From positions 2,106,501 through 2,170,500 of the forward strand of contig BSQZ01000080.1 of the NCBI GenBank assembly GCA_033239005.1: a stretch of 64,000 nucleotides of DNA, in the 5' to 3' direction. The stretch's first letter is position 1; the number at the start of each line of letters is the position of its first letter. Below are positions 1-12,687 of the stretch, in pieces. This DNA comes from Lamellibrachia satsuma (taxonomy: Eukaryota > Annelida > Polychaeta > Sabellida > Siboglinidae). The notes under the pieces were generated by a model that made no database searches, was not told where the DNA came from, and worked only from the letters and a program-made list of their open reading frames with translations. Position numbers and translations under genes: made by a program.

Positions 1-281
1 GAACCAGGAACCTGCTGGTTGTGGGGCACCCCAACACTGGAACCAGGAACCTGCTGGTTGTGGGGCACCCCAACACTGGAACCAGTAACCTGCTGGTTGT
101 GGGGCACCCCAACACTGGAACCAGGAACCTGCTGGTTGTGGGGCACCCCAACACTGGAACCAGGAACCTGCTGGTTGTGGGGCACCCCGACACTGGAACC
201 AGTAACCTGCTGGTTGTGGGGCACCCCAACACTGGAACCAGGAACCTGTTGGTTGTGGGGCACCCCAACACTGGAACCAGG
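1..281. repeat. Minisatellite, 39-bp unit, about 7 copies
   Basis: Seven nearly identical 39-bp units run from the left edge, so the array is probably truncated by the window. The core gaaccaggaacctgctggtt recurs every 39 bases, with a few g/t and a/g substitutions. The unit is 13 codons long, which leaves two forward frames open across the array. These frames have no coding support outside the repeat and continue only briefly into unique sequence. Confidence 0.95.
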
Positions 282-454
282 AAACACTTTTCCCCAACAG
301 CTACCAGTAATGTATGTTTTTCTATGCCACAACAGCTTGGCTGCTTATCCCAACAAGGACTTTTTTTTGCAAATCACTATCTTTGTTTAGCAAACCTTGA
401 GGAACATTTTCATTAGTGTTGCATAATTTCATATTTTGACACTGTTTGAAAAAG

Positions 455-640
455 AGCAGGTCAGGAGTGATACTAGAAGTGAGATGAGAAGTGATACTAG
501 AAGTGAGATGAGGTAAGAAGTGATGTAATAAGTGATACAAGATGTGAGGTGAGAAGTGATGCTAGATGTGAATTGAGAAGTGAAGTCCTAAGTGCAACAA
601 TTATACTAGAAGTGTGATTAGAAGTGACACAAAAGTGGGG
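455..640. repeat. Degenerate short tandem repeat rich in agaagtga
   Basis: The motif agaagtgat, with variants, recurs irregularly every 10 to 25 bases together with actagaagtgaga. It looks like an old, diverged array. No gene is visible in it. Confidence 0.6.
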
Positions 641-1194
641 TAAGTTAGTGTCGTGAGAAATTATGGTAGATAACAAGTGATTCTGAATGAAAAGTGATGT
701 AATGATGTGAATCCTTTGACTGAAGTTGGATGGTGAATGCTGACACTAGATGACATTTGACACAATTAGGCCACCATCACTGGTCAGTGCTACTTGTTCC
801 TCTCTGGCACATCTAGAGACATTCCTGGGATTTCTAGGAAAGTCCCCCACATTCTCACTGAACTCGTTTATGCCCAGGAAATGTGATGGTTGGCAGCTGC
901 TCCCGGCTGGAGGCTCAGGTTCTGGGCAACCTCAGGGGGCAGTCAATATTGGCATCAGGAGATTCATTGATGCAACTGGTGCTTTTTATGACCCTCATCC
1001 CCAGTCTGGGGATCTAAGGGTATAGATTAGCAGTGGAGGAATGGAATTGTTATTATTGTCCAGAAGACCATCTGCAATGATCCTTGAATGGACCTATGGT
1101 CTGGTTTCTTGCAATATGATATTTGACATGGTGATTACAGACCAATATTTGATATTTCTTGTGGGTACTGATGGAAGGCTATGGATACTGAGAG
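641..1194. other. No recognisable gene
   Basis: Mixed-composition sequence. The open frame at 750-1025 is short and has no recognised domain, splice context or repeat structure. I see no gene here. Confidence 0.5.
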
Positions 1195-1425
1195 AGTTCA
1201 GTGGGTACCAAGTGAGGTCAGTGGGTACCAAAATATGTCAGTGGGTACTGAGAAGTCGGTGGGTACTGAGAGAGGTCAGTGGGTACTGAGAGGTCAGTGA
1301 GTACCAAGAGTGGTCAGTGGGCACCAAGAGAGGTCGTTGGGTACTGAGAGATTGGTGGGCAGGTCTGTAGGTACTAGGTACTGAGAAAGGTAGGTGGGTA
1401 CCAAGAGAGGTGGGTGGATACCATC
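1195..1425. repeat. Diverged minisatellite, 18-20-bp unit
   Basis: The core gtcagtgggtac, followed by caag or tgag, recurs about 11 times with spacings of 18 to 20 bases and many substitutions. This indicates an old array. Confidence 0.8.
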
Positions 1426-1550
1426 AATGGGATTGACTATTATAGGGATTGACCATGTGTATGAATGTGTATGTTGTTGAGAGACCACCACCCACAGCAA
1501 CAGCTAGACTGGTAGTGATCACATCAACTAACATGGTGCAACAGCACTGT

Positions 1551-1830
1551 CAATGCCTGGTGCCAATCGCCCAAGGTCTTAGTGCACTGGTACCAGTCGC
1601 CCAAGGTCTTAGTGCACTGGTGCCAGTTTCCCAAGGTCTAAGTGCACTGGTGCCCATTGCCAAAGTTTTAGTTCACCAGTACCAGATGCCCAAGGTCTTA
1701 TAGTGCATGGGTGTCAGTTGCCCAAGGTATTAGTGCACAGGTGCCAGTTGCCCAAGGTTTTAGTGCACTGGTGCCAGTTGCCCAAGGTTTTAGTGCACTG
1801 GTGCCAGTTGCCCAAGGTATGAGTGCACTG
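1551..1830. repeat. Minisatellite, about 30-bp unit, about 9 copies
   Basis: The core ttgcccaaggttttagtgca recurs about every 30 bases, flanked by ctggtgccag. Copies differ by several substitutions, and the first and last are the most diverged. Confidence 0.9.
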
Positions 1831-2640
1831 TCTCACATTGCCAACTATCTGACATTAACATCATGTTGACAACATACTGAACTGACTAACAATGAGTGCA
1901 AGGTGGACACATGTATCAAACAATGTCTGATTGTAATTTCTTTTTCACATGGAAAGAATTGGCCACATTCAGGATTCATCATGATAAAATACACTTTGCC
2001 ACTGTGTGTGGGGGAGTTATTTAAGATAGGTTCTCAGGCTAAAATGTCACTGGTTCATTTTGCTGCTTGCAGGAAATTGCAACTTGAGGTATGATATGGT
2101 CTTGATGGGGTATAAAACTGGGTGGTACCGGTATAAGTAGACCCTCAAGGGCATACCACTTGAGGCATGAAACCACTCTACACCCAGTGTACAGCAAAGT
2201 AGGACAAGTGTTCCTTCGTGACAATGTTAACACTTGGTGACCATGTCAATAGGAGACACTGGCATTACAGAAAGACCTGGATATGTCAGTGATGAAAGAA
2301 AACAATCCTTGGCCTGGAAAGGTTCCAAGGCCAGAAATCTAGGGCAACCAATCCTTGTCTAGCAGCGTGCAAGGCTGGGACAATAATTATGATTTTCATT
2401 AGTATCTAAATGTAGGTTTGTGGACACAGCAGTAAAAGGATTTCTTGTTTAAAACAATCAATTAGTAAGACATGACTGAGAAATGTTGCCTAATACAAGA
2501 CATTAGGCACTCATTGATTTTGTGTCAATTTTTTTTCAAGTTTTATTACCTCCTGCAAATAAATATGGCCACTGTAATTACTATGCAAGACATGAACTAA
2601 ATGTTGTAATTAATATTTTATGTTTGTCATAAACTTAATT
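1831..2640. other. No recognisable gene
   Basis: AT-rich unique sequence with short open frames (for example 1903-2094 and 2039-2233 on opposite strands). None shows a known motif. I see no gene here. Confidence 0.5.
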
Positions 2641-2647
2641 ACTCTGT

Positions 2648-2790
2648 ACGACCATCCACTGAGAGGCCATCCCTGAGAGACCATCCACTGAGAGACCATC
2701 CCTGAGAGACCATCCACTGAGAGGCCATCCCCTGAGAGACCATCCCCTGAGAGACCATCCCTGAGAGACCATTCCAAGAGAGACCAGGGG
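2648..2790. repeat. Minisatellite, 14-15-bp unit, about 10 copies
   Basis: The unit accatccctgagag, alternating with accatccactgagag, is repeated about ten times. The reverse-strand open frame over it (2639-2947) is repeat-driven and is not called as a gene. Confidence 0.9.
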
Positions 2791-4126
2791 CAGTTAAAAA
2801 ATGACCAACACTGAATTTAAATGATTGGTTAGAAATGTGGAATGCAGGGTCCACAATCACGTCCACTGAGACTGTGTCCATCCTGAAATGACCGGCCTTG
2901 GACACATGGGTCACATCTGAATAGTCCAAGTGTTGTCGTTGACACAATTTAGACCTCTGCAGGCAGGTCTTACAAGACAGGGAGCGGTTGTAATCTGTCT
3001 GGGTGATTTATAATTTCCGGCAATGTTTGGGGATACAGAATGCCTTGTAATTTAAAAAAAAAATTTTATGGCTCTGTTGCGAATTTAAAAAAAGATTTTC
3101 ACATATTTATCATGCAATTTTCACCCAAAAAAACCCTGATCCATTTGTTTTCAAGACACATGATACACATGGGATAAACTGTATTTTCTACCTAAGTGTG
3201 CCAATCTATGGGGGGTTTCAGAATACTAGGAACTGTGTGCAATTGGAAATCCTTGTGAACAGGAAACCCTGAATTTTACATCAATAATGGCCCTCTAGTG
3301 GCACAAATGGGGAGGCCTGGGTGTAACCCTGGGGTATCAGGTTACACTTTCACTCACACACCACTAAGTGACATTCACCAGACCTTGACTTTCTAATCAA
3401 GTATCTTTCAAGCAAGGCGGTTTCAACCGGAACCAACTTGTACAGACAAAGCTAGAGTGAAAAAGCGTGTTTTCAACATGAGGCCTCAACAGTTAACACA
3501 GCTGGGCCACAGACTGTGAATACCTTGGCCCTGTTGTATTGGAGCCGCTCTAAAGGCACCCCCCATCAATGAAGTTCATCTCGCCATCTCACGCAGGAGA
3601 CATGCTAGACCAAGCATGAATATGTAACAGAAACTGGGAATACAAAGATGCACAATAACAACGTGCCTTAACTTGTGTGTCATCTCTTGAGTGCCACTTA
3701 GCCCTGATTCCAGACGTAGATCACATTCAAGGAGGTTTCTCTGTAAGAAAATACCTATGCAGAAATACAATGCACATAATCATGCTTGCATGCACGCACG
3801 AAACAAACCATTCCTGCATGACCATTCTTTGACCAAACTCTTACATGTCACTTTGCATGAGACTCTTCATATTACTTTCATTACATATCATAGTTTTCTT
3901 TACTTGCCCTTGAACAGCCACAAGGTTGCTTCCTCCTCAAGTTTGGTACTGGATGATTTGGCAATTACATTAAAACCAATTGTTACTAAACCACTGAGTT
4001 AGCCACAGGCTGTGGAAGCCAATATAGAATCCCCTGGGAGTGGGAGAGGGCATTCCTAACCACACCACGTCAGTCCGCGGGGACGGAAGTACAGAAGTGA
4101 ACTTTTTCACTAATTCATGGAACTTT
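2791..4126. other. No recognisable gene
   Basis: Unique sequence with short A/T runs near 3055-3090. Open frames at 3576-3770 and 3691-4002 overlap on opposite strands and resemble nothing I recognise. Confidence 0.5.
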
Positions 4127-4304
4127 TCTTGGTAGGCTATGAGTACTTGGAAGTTCAAAATACCAAGCCTGTTTGTGAGAGAATAACTTGGTAGGCTATG
4201 AGTACTTGGAAGTTCAGAATACCAAGCCTGTTTGTGAGAGAATAACTTGGTAGGCTATGAGTACTTGGAAGTTCAGAATACCAAGCCTGTTTGTGAGAGA
4301 ATAA
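4127..4304. repeat. Tandem triplication, 59-bp unit
   Basis: Three almost identical 59-bp copies contain agtacttggaagttca, at 4142, 4201 and 4260. The near identity suggests a recent triplication. Confidence 0.95.
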
Positions 4305-4604
4305 CCCCTATAAGTATTTCTAGAAAAACACACCATGCCATGTAAATAATTTTTTTTATAAATAATTAATTAAATATTATTTAACAAATCTTAATACTAA
4401 TCATGCAACCTAGATGAATGAATGGGCAAGCCAATGATACTACAAATTCCTAAATACGAACTTTGTTGGAACACTGTGATTATCATGTGCACGTATCGAG
4501 ATATTTCCTATCAAATTCACTGGGGTAGAAGACATTAGTATGGAAATATCTGGATGAAAAGAAAGCATGTAATTTTGAGCAGAGAGATACAGTTTGTGAG
4601 TAAG

Positions 4605-5288
4605 AGAGTGTTGCTGTAGGGTCTATATACTCGCTCCAAAAGAGTGTTGCTGTAGGGTCTGTATACTCGCTCCAAGAGAGTGTTGCTGTAGGGTCTGTAT
4701 ACTCGCTCCAAAAGAGTGTTGCTGTAGGGTCTGTATACTCACTCCAAAAGAGTGTTGCTGTAGGGTCTGTATACTCGCTCCAAAAGAGCGTTGCTGTAGG
4801 GTCTGTATACTCACTCCACAAGAGTGTTGCTGTAGGGTCTGTATACTCACTCCAAAAGAGTGTTGCTGTAGGGTCTGTATACTCACTCCAAAAGAGTGTT
4901 GCTGTAGGGTCTGTATACTCACTCCAAAAGAGTGTTGCTGTAGGGTCTGTATACTCGCTCCAAAAGAGTGTTGCTGTAGGGTCTGTATACTCACTCCAAG
5001 AGTGTTGCTGTAGGGTCTGTATACTCGCTCCAAAAGAGTGTTGCTGTAGGGTCTGTATACTCGCTCCAAGAGAGTGTTGCTGTAGGGTCTGTATACTCAC
5101 TCCAAAAGAGTGTTGCTGTAGGGTCTGTATACTCGCTCCAAAAGAGTGTTGCTGTAGGGTCTGTATACTCGCTCCAAAAGAGTGTTGCTGTATGGTCTAT
5201 ATACTCGCTCCAAGAGAGTGTTGCTGTAGGGTCTATATACTCGCTCCAAGAGAGTGTTGCTGTAGGGTCTGTATACTCACTCCAAAAG
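4605..5288. repeat. Minisatellite, 36-bp unit, about 19 copies
   Basis: The core gttgctgtagggtctgtata recurs every 36 bases, with ctcgctccaaaa or ctcactccaaaa between copies. One unit near 5000 is two bases shorter. The 36-bp period is 12 codons, so reverse-strand frames stay open and give 12-residue repeats. I treat these frames as by-products because nothing outside the array supports them. Confidence 0.97.
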
Positions 5289-5417
5289 AACACTTCAAAT
5301 GGATCAATTCCCCATGATGCAAAGGGCAATGCCTTGAAAGAGCGAGCACATAACAAATTAGAGCATGACAGAGCATGACTTTCACTGAATGTTTATTTAT
5401 TGTGAATGTGTCTGCAA

Positions 5418-5790
5418 CATTGTGTGTGTGGGGCGGGGTTAGCAATATAACATTATGTGTGGGGCGGGGTTAGCAATACAATATTGTGTGTGGGGCGGGG
5501 TTAGCAATATAACATTGTGTGTGGGGCGCAGTTAGCAATATAACATTGTGTGTGGGGCGGGGTTAGCAATATGACATTGTGTGTGGGGGGGGGTTAGCAA
5601 TATAACATTGTGTGTGGGGCGGGGTTAGCAATATGACATTGTGTGTGGGGCGGAGTTAGCAATATAACATTGTGTGTGGGGCGGGGTTAGCAATACAACA
5701 TTGTGTGTGGGGCGGGGATAATAATATAACATTGTGTGTGGGGCGGGGTTAGTGATCTAACATTGTGTGTGAGGCGGGGTTAGCAATATC
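5418..5790. repeat. Minisatellite, 31-bp unit, about 12 copies
   Basis: The core ggggcggggttagcaatata plus acattgtgtgt recurs every 31 bases. The G-rich strand contains two or three closely spaced G-runs per unit. Confidence 0.95.
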
Positions 5791-6163
5791 ATGGGTGCTT
5801 CAGGTTAATTAAGGGTCTGCTTCAAAACCCATTGTCACTTATGCATGGTACAGTAGTTTAGCAATAAGTAGTTCTGTGACCAGTGAGTTTAGTCTGGCAG
5901 AATGATCTAGCCTTGACTGTTTACACAAAACGAGGTTCCACAGTGTTTTTTACCAGTAATTAACAACTGCCATAAAGCCACAAAATGCTACCATTTTTTA
6001 TGTATCCTTCAAATAAATTCACGGTCAGGCTGTGGAACACACGAGCAGAATAAACAACAGTTACTATTAAGGAGAAACGTAATGGTTGTGTGATGATGAA
6101 GAGCCTTAAAACATGACCATGTGGCACACATCTATTGTGTCATGGTTTAGGAGGGTGCTAACT
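5791..6163. other. No recognisable gene
   Basis: Unique sequence between two arrays. I see no gene, RNA or transposon signature. Confidence 0.5.
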
Positions 6164-6188
6164 GACACAAGACAGTACATGGCTTCAG
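6164..6188 (-). repeat. Isolated inverted single unit of the neighbouring 32-bp repeat
   Basis: The string acagtacatggcttcag is the reverse complement of the array core ctgaagccatgtactgt. It is extended on its left by a near match (gacacaag against gtcacacag). It lies about 290 bp before the array, in the opposite orientation, and stands alone. Confidence 0.75.
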
Positions 6189-6477
6189 TGTTCACCATAC
6201 ACTGGCTGTAACAATGAACAAACGATTCACACACAGTGAGACATTCATAAGAACACAACATGCCACTGACACCATGTAGGTGTATCTGAGTGTGTCTGAC
6301 TCTAGAAGTGGGTTAAGGTATGCAGCCTGCTGCGCCTGCCAATCCCACGTAAACACACACACAAATCACCCAGTCCATTCAACACATGCACCACACAGCA
6401 TGCATTCACAGAAGGTTGATCTCACTACCAGGGAGCATGCTTCCTGTCTCGGAATACTCTCAAATTTGGGATGTGGT

Positions 6478-9400
6478 CAGTGTGACTGACTCCTGAAGCC
6501 ATGTACTGTCTGTGTGACTGACTCCTGAAGCTAGGTACTGACTGTGTGACTAACTCCTGAAGCCATGTACTGACTGTGTGACTGTCTCCTGAAGACATGT
6601 ACTGTCTGTGTGACTGACTCCTGAAGCCATGTACTGTCTGTGTGACTGTCTCCTGAAGCCATGTACTGTCTGTGTGACTGACTCCTGAAGCCATGTACTG
6701 TCTGTGTGACTGACTCCTGAAGCCATGTACTGTCTGTGTGACTGACTCCTGAAGCCATGTACTGTCTGTGTGACTGACTCCTGAAGCCATGTACTGTCTG
6801 TGTGACTGACTCCTGAAGCCATGTACTGTCTGTGTGACTGACTCCTGAAGCCATGTACTGTCTGTGTGACTGACTCCTGAAGCCATGTACTGTCTGTGTG
6901 ACTGTCTCCTGAAGACATGTACTGTCTGTGTGACTGTCTCCTGAAGCCATGTACTGTCTGTGTGACTGACTCCTGAAGCCATGTACTGTCTGTGTGACTG
7001 ACTCCTGAAGCCATGTACTGTCAGTGTGACTGTCTCCTGAAGACATGTACTGTCTGTGTGGCTGACTCCTGAAGCCATGTACTGACAGTGTGACTGACTC
7101 CTGAAGCCATGTACTGACTGTGTGACTGTCTCCTGAAGACATGTACTGTATGTGTGGCTGTATCCTGAAGACATGTACTGACTGTGTGACTGACTCCTGA
7201 AGCCATGTACTGACTGTGTGACTGTCTCCTGAAGACATGTACTGTCTGTGTGACTGTCTCCTGAAGCCATGTACTGACTGTGTGACTGTCTCCTGAAGAC
7301 ATGTACTGACTGTGTGACTGACTCCTGAAGCCATGTACTGTCTGTGTGACTGACTCCTGAAGCCATGCACTGTCTGTGTGACTGTCTCCTGAAGACATGT
7401 ACTGACTGTGTGACTGACTCCTGAAGCCATGTACTGTCTGTGTGACTGTCTCCTGAAGACATGCACTGACTGTGTGACTGTCTCCTGAAGCCATGTACTG
7501 TCTGTGTGACTGTCTCCTGAAGCCATGTACTGTCTGTGTGACTGTCTCCTGAAGACATGTACTGACTGTGTGACTGTCTCCTGAAGCCATGTACTGTCTG
7601 TGTGACTGTCTCCTGAAGACATGTACTGTCTGTGTGACTGTCTCCTGAAGACATGTACTGACTGTGTGACTGACTCCTGAAGCCATGTACTGTCTGTGTG
7701 ACTGACTCCTGAAGCCATGTACTGTCTGTGTGACTGTCTCCTGAAGACATGTACTGACTGTGTGACTGTCTCCTGAAGCCATGTACTGTCTGTGTGACTG
7801 TCTCCTGAAGCCATGTACTGTCTGTGTGACTATCTCCTGAAGACATGTACTGACTGTGTGACTGACTCCTGAAGCCATGTACTGTCTGTGTGACTGACTC
7901 CTGAAGCCATGTACTGTCTGTGTGACTGTCTCCTGAAGCCATGTACTGTCTGTGTGACTGACTCCTGAAGACATGTACTGTCTGTGTGACTGTCTCCTGA
8001 AGACATGTACTGACTGTGTGACTGTCTCCTGAAGCCATGTACTGTCTGTGTGACTGACTCCTGAAGCCATGCACTGACTGTGTGACTGTCTCCTGAAGAC
8101 ATGTACTGACTGTGTGACTGACTCCTGAAGACATGTACTGACTGTGTGACTGTCTCCTGAAGCCATGTACTGTCTGTGTGACTGTCTCCTGAAGACATGT
8201 ACTGTCTGTGTGACTGTCTCCTGAAGCCATGTACTGTCTGTGTGACTGTCTCCTGAAGACATGTACTGTCTGTGTGACTGTCTCCTGAAGACATGTACTG
8301 TCTGTGTGACTGTCTCCTGAAGACATGTACTGACTGTGTGACTGACTCCTGAAGCCATGTACTGACTGTGTGACTGACTCCTGAAGACATGTACTGACTG
8401 TGTGACTGTCTCCTGAAGCCATGTACTGTCTGTGTGACTGACTCCTGAAGCCATGTACTGACTGTGTGACTGTCTCCTGAAGACATGTACTGTCTGTGTG
8501 ACTGTCTCCTGAAGACATGTACTGACTGTGTGACTGACTCCTGAAGCCATGTACTGTCTGTGTGACTGACTCCTGAAGACATGTACTGTCTGTGTGACTG
8601 ACTCCTGAAGCCATGTACTGTCTGTGTGACTGACTCCTGAAGCCATGTACTGTCTGTGTGACTGACTCCTGAAGACATGTACTGACTGTGTGACTGACTC
8701 CTGAAGCCATGTACTGTCTGTGTGACTGTCTCCTGAAGACATGTACTGACTGTGTGACTGACTCCTGAAGTCATGTACTGTCTGTGTGACTGTCTCCTGA
8801 AGACATGTACTGACTGTGTGACTGTCTCCTGAAGACATGTACTGTCTGTGTGACTGACTCCTGAAGCCATGTACTGTCTGTGTGACTGACTCCTGAAGCC
8901 ATGTACTGTCTGTGTGACTGACTCCTGAAGCCATGTACTGACTGTGTGACTGACTCCTGAAGCCATGTACTGTCTGTGTGACTGTCTCCTGAAGACATGT
9001 ACTGACTGTGTGACTGACTCCTGAAGCCATGTACTGACTGTGTGACTGTCTCCTGAAGACATGTACTGTCTGTGTGACTGACTCCTGAAGCCATGTACTG
9101 CCTGTGTGACTGACTCCTGAAGCCATGTACTGACTGTGTGACTGACTCCTGAAGCCATGTACTGACTGTGTGACTGTCTCCTGAAGACATGTACTGTCTG
9201 TGTGACTGACTCCTGAAGCCATGTACTGTCTGTGTGACTGTCTCCTGAAGACATGTACTGTCTGTGTGACTGACTCCTGAAGCCATGTACTGTCTGTGTG
9301 ACTGACTCCTGAAGCCATGTACTGTCTGTGTGACTGACTCCTGAAGCCATGTACTGTCTGTGTGACTGACTCCTGAAGCCATGTACTGTCTGTGTGACTG

Positions 9401-11860
9401 ACTCCTGAAGCCATGTACTGTCTGTGTGACTGACTCCTGAAGCCATGTACTGTCTGTGTGACTGACTCCTGAAGCCATGTACTGTCTGTGTGACTGCCTC
9501 CTGAAGACATGTACTGTCTGTGTGACTGTCTCCTGAAGCCATGTACTGTCTGTGTGACTGACTCCTGAAGCCATGTACTGTCTGTGTGACTGACTCCTGA
9601 AGCCATGTACTGTCAGTGTGACTGTCTCCTGAAGACATGTACTGTCTGTGTGACTGACTCCTGAAGCCATGTACTGACAGTGTGACTGACTCCTGAAGCC
9701 ATGTACTGACTGTGTGACTGTCTCCTGAAGACATGTACTGTCTGTGTGACTGTCTCCTGAAGCCATGTACTGTCTGTGTGACTGACTCCTGAAGCCATGC
9801 ACTGTCTGTGTGACTGTCTCCTGAAGACATGTACTGACTGTGTGACTGACTCCTGAAGCCATGTACTGTCTGTGTGACTGTCTCCTGAAGCCATGTACTG
9901 ACTGTGTGACTGACTCCTGAAGCCATGTACTGTCTGTGTGACTGTCTCCTGAAGCCATGTACTGTCTGTGTGACTGTCTCCTGAAGACATGCACTGACTG
10001 TGTGACTGTCTCCTGAAGCCATGTACTGTCTGTGTGACTGTCTCCTGAAGCCATGTACTGTCTGTGTGACTGTCTCCTGAAGACATGTACTGACTGTGTG
10101 ACTGTCTCCTGAAGCCATGTACTGTCTGTGTGACTGTCTCCTGAAGACATGTACTGTCTGTGTGACTGTCTCCTGAAGACATGTACTGACTGTGTGACTG
10201 ACTCCTGAAGCCATGTACTGTCTGTGTGACTGTCTCCTGAAGACATGTACTGACTGTGTGACTGACTCCTGAAGCCATGTACTGTCTGTGTGACTGTCTC
10301 CTGAAGACATGTACTGACTGTGTGACTGTCTGAAGCCTGAAGCCATGTACATGTACTGACTGTGTGACTGTCTCCTGAAGCCATGTACTGTCTGTGTGAC
10401 TGACTCCTGAAGCCATGCACTGACTGTGTGACTGTCTCCTGAAGCCATGTACTGTCTGTGTGACTGACTCCTGAAGCCATGTACTGTCTGTGTGACTGTC
10501 TCCTGAAGCCATGTACTGTCTGTGTGACTGTCTCCTGAAGACATGTACTGACTGTGTGACTGTCTCCTGAAGCCATGTACTGTCTGTGTGACTGTCTCCT
10601 GAAGACATGTACTGTCTGTGTGACTGTCTCCTGAAGTCATGTACTGTCTGTGTGACTGTCTCCTGAAGCCATGTACTGTCTGTGTGACTGACTCCTGAAG
10701 CCATGTACTGACTGTGTGACTGTCTCCTGAAGACATGTACTGACTGTGTGACTGTCTCCTGAAGCCATGTACTGTCTGTGTGACTGACTCCTGAAGCCAT
10801 GTACTGACTGTGTGACTGTCTCCTGAAGACATGTACTGTCTGTGTGACTGTCTCCTGAAGACATGTACTGACTGTGTGACTGACTCCTGAAGCCATGTAC
10901 TGTCTGTGTGACTGACTCCTGAAGACATGTACTGTCTGTGTGACTGACTCCTGAAGCCTTGTACTGTCTGTGTGACTGACTCCTGAAGCCATGTACTGTC
11001 TGTGTGACTGACTCCTGAAGACATGTACTGACTGTGTGACTGACTCCTGAAGACATGTACTGTCTGTGTGACTGACTCCTGAAGACATGTACTGACTGTG
11101 TGACTGACTCCTGAAGACATGTACTGTCTGTGTGACTGTCTCCTGAAGACATGTACTGACTGTGTGACTGTCTCCTGAAGACATGTACTGTCTGTGTGAC
11201 TGACTCCTGAAGCCATGTACTGTCTGTGTGACTGACTCCTGAAGCCATGTACTGTCTGTGTGACTGACTCCTGAAGCCATGTACTGACTGTGTGACTGAC
11301 TCCTGAAGCCATGTACTGTCTGTGTGACTGTCTCCTGAAGACATGTACTGACTGTGTGACTGACTCCTGAAGCCATGTACTGACTGTGTGACTGTCTCCT
11401 GAAGACATGTACTGTCTGTGTGACTGACTCCTGAAGCCATGTACTGCCTGTGTGACTGACTCCTGAAGCCATGTACTGACTGTGTGACTGACTCCTGAAG
11501 CCATGTACTGACTGTGTGACTGTCTCCTGAAGACATGTACTGTCTGTGTGACTGACTCCTGAAGACATGTACTGACTGTGTGACTGACTCCTGAAGACAT
11601 GTACTGACTGTGTGACTGACTCCTGAAGACATGTACTGACTGTGTGACTGACTCCTGAAGACATGTACTGTCTGTGTGACTGACTCCTGAAGCCATGTAC
11701 TGACTGTGTGACTGTCTCCTGAAGCCATGTACTGACTGTGTGGATGACTCCTGAAGCCATGTACTGACTGTGTGACTGACTCCTGAAGCTGTGCAGACTG
11801 TGTGACTGACTCCTAAAGCCATGTACTGACTGTGTGACTGTCTCCTGAAGCCATGTACTG
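6478..11860. repeat. Giant minisatellite, 32-bp unit, about 168 copies
   Basis: Every 32 bases the cores ccatgtactgtctgtgtg and actgactcctgaag recur for 5.4 kb. Most variation is confined to three nearly two-state positions: agCcatg or agAcatg, actgTctg or actgActg, and gactGActc or gactGTctc. Rare variants (tgcctg, tcagtg, atgcac) recur in multi-unit blocks. One irregular stretch at about 10325-10360 adds 10 bases. The reverse complement of the unit has no stop codon in any frame, and 32 is not a multiple of three. Very long reverse-strand frames of up to 1330 codons therefore exist in all three frames as 32-residue super-repeats. I do not call them genes. Confidence 0.98.
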
Positions 11861-11865
11861 AATGC

Positions 11866-12030
11866 TACAATATGTATCATTGTTAGTTACGTCTGTTACT
11901 CATGTTACAATGATGTATCATTGTTAGTTACTTCTGTTACTCGTGCTACAATATGTATCATTGTTAGTTACTTCTGTTACTCATGTTACAATGATGTATC
12001 ATTGTTAATTACTTCTGTTAATAATAAATT
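11866..12030. repeat. Tandem repeat, 40-41-bp unit, 4 copies
   Basis: The string atgtatcattgttagttac starts at 11872, 11913, 11953 and about 11994. The linker alternates between atg and atatg forms, so the true unit may be an 81-bp dimer. It directly abuts the 32-bp array. Confidence 0.9.
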
Positions 12031-12454
12031 AATTGGGCAACAACATGGACAAGCTTCTGGCTTCTAAACTGGGGGGCTTTTAAACAGACAGACTTTCGAC
12101 CGGGGTGAGAGATTGGGGGGCTATTGATTGAGAAGCTTTTGATCAGGACCCATCAGTCAAAGATGCACACGCGACAAACGAGAACACAGAAAGAGACAGT
12201 CTGCATTCTGACAGTGATATCATCAGCAAGACGTGATAAATATGAAGCCATGCAGTACGAAGTGGCATTGTTACACAGTAGTTTTTAACTACACATGGTC
12301 ACACTGTCAATAATCAGTGTCTACATTCATGCGGTTATCATCTCACTAACAAGACATGTTATCAAAACGCATACAACTGTATATTTTGTTACCTTCATAA
12401 AGCGCCGGAAAAAGAAACAAATCTGCAGGAAGCAAAACAGAAACAGTGAATGAA

Positions 12455-12687
12455 AACAACAAAGTAACAGTAATGCATTACAACTGGTTTATGCCAATTA
12501 CACAATAAACAAAACAACAAAGTAACAGTAATGCATTACAACTGGTGTATGTCCATTACACAATAAACAAAACAACAAAGTAACAGTAATGCATTACAAC
12601 TGGTGTATGTCCATTACACAATAAACAAAACAACAAAGTAACAGTAATGCATTACAACTGGTGTATGTCCATTACACAATAATAAAA
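12455..12687. repeat. Tandem repeat, 58-bp unit, 4 copies
   Basis: Four copies contain aaagtaacagtaatgcatta (at 12461, 12519, 12577 and 12635), each followed by a ccattacacaataa segment. The copies are nearly identical. Confidence 0.95.

Noticed and set aside
4483..5445. Reverse-strand frames with 12-residue repeats
   Set aside because: They are explained by the 36-bp unit being a multiple of three without stops. The flanking codons show no coding character.
6425..11880. Very long reverse-strand open frames (up to 1330 codons) as giant proteins
   Set aside because: They lie entirely in a 32-bp minisatellite whose reverse complement lacks stops in every frame. Three overlapping frames give the same repeat, and there is no coding sequence at either end.
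12067..12150. Sequence with ggggggcttttaaac and agcttttgatcagg resembling the ends of the 15353-16213 element
   Set aside because: The similarity is limited to a short G-run plus cttttga words, and no paired inverted end was found.
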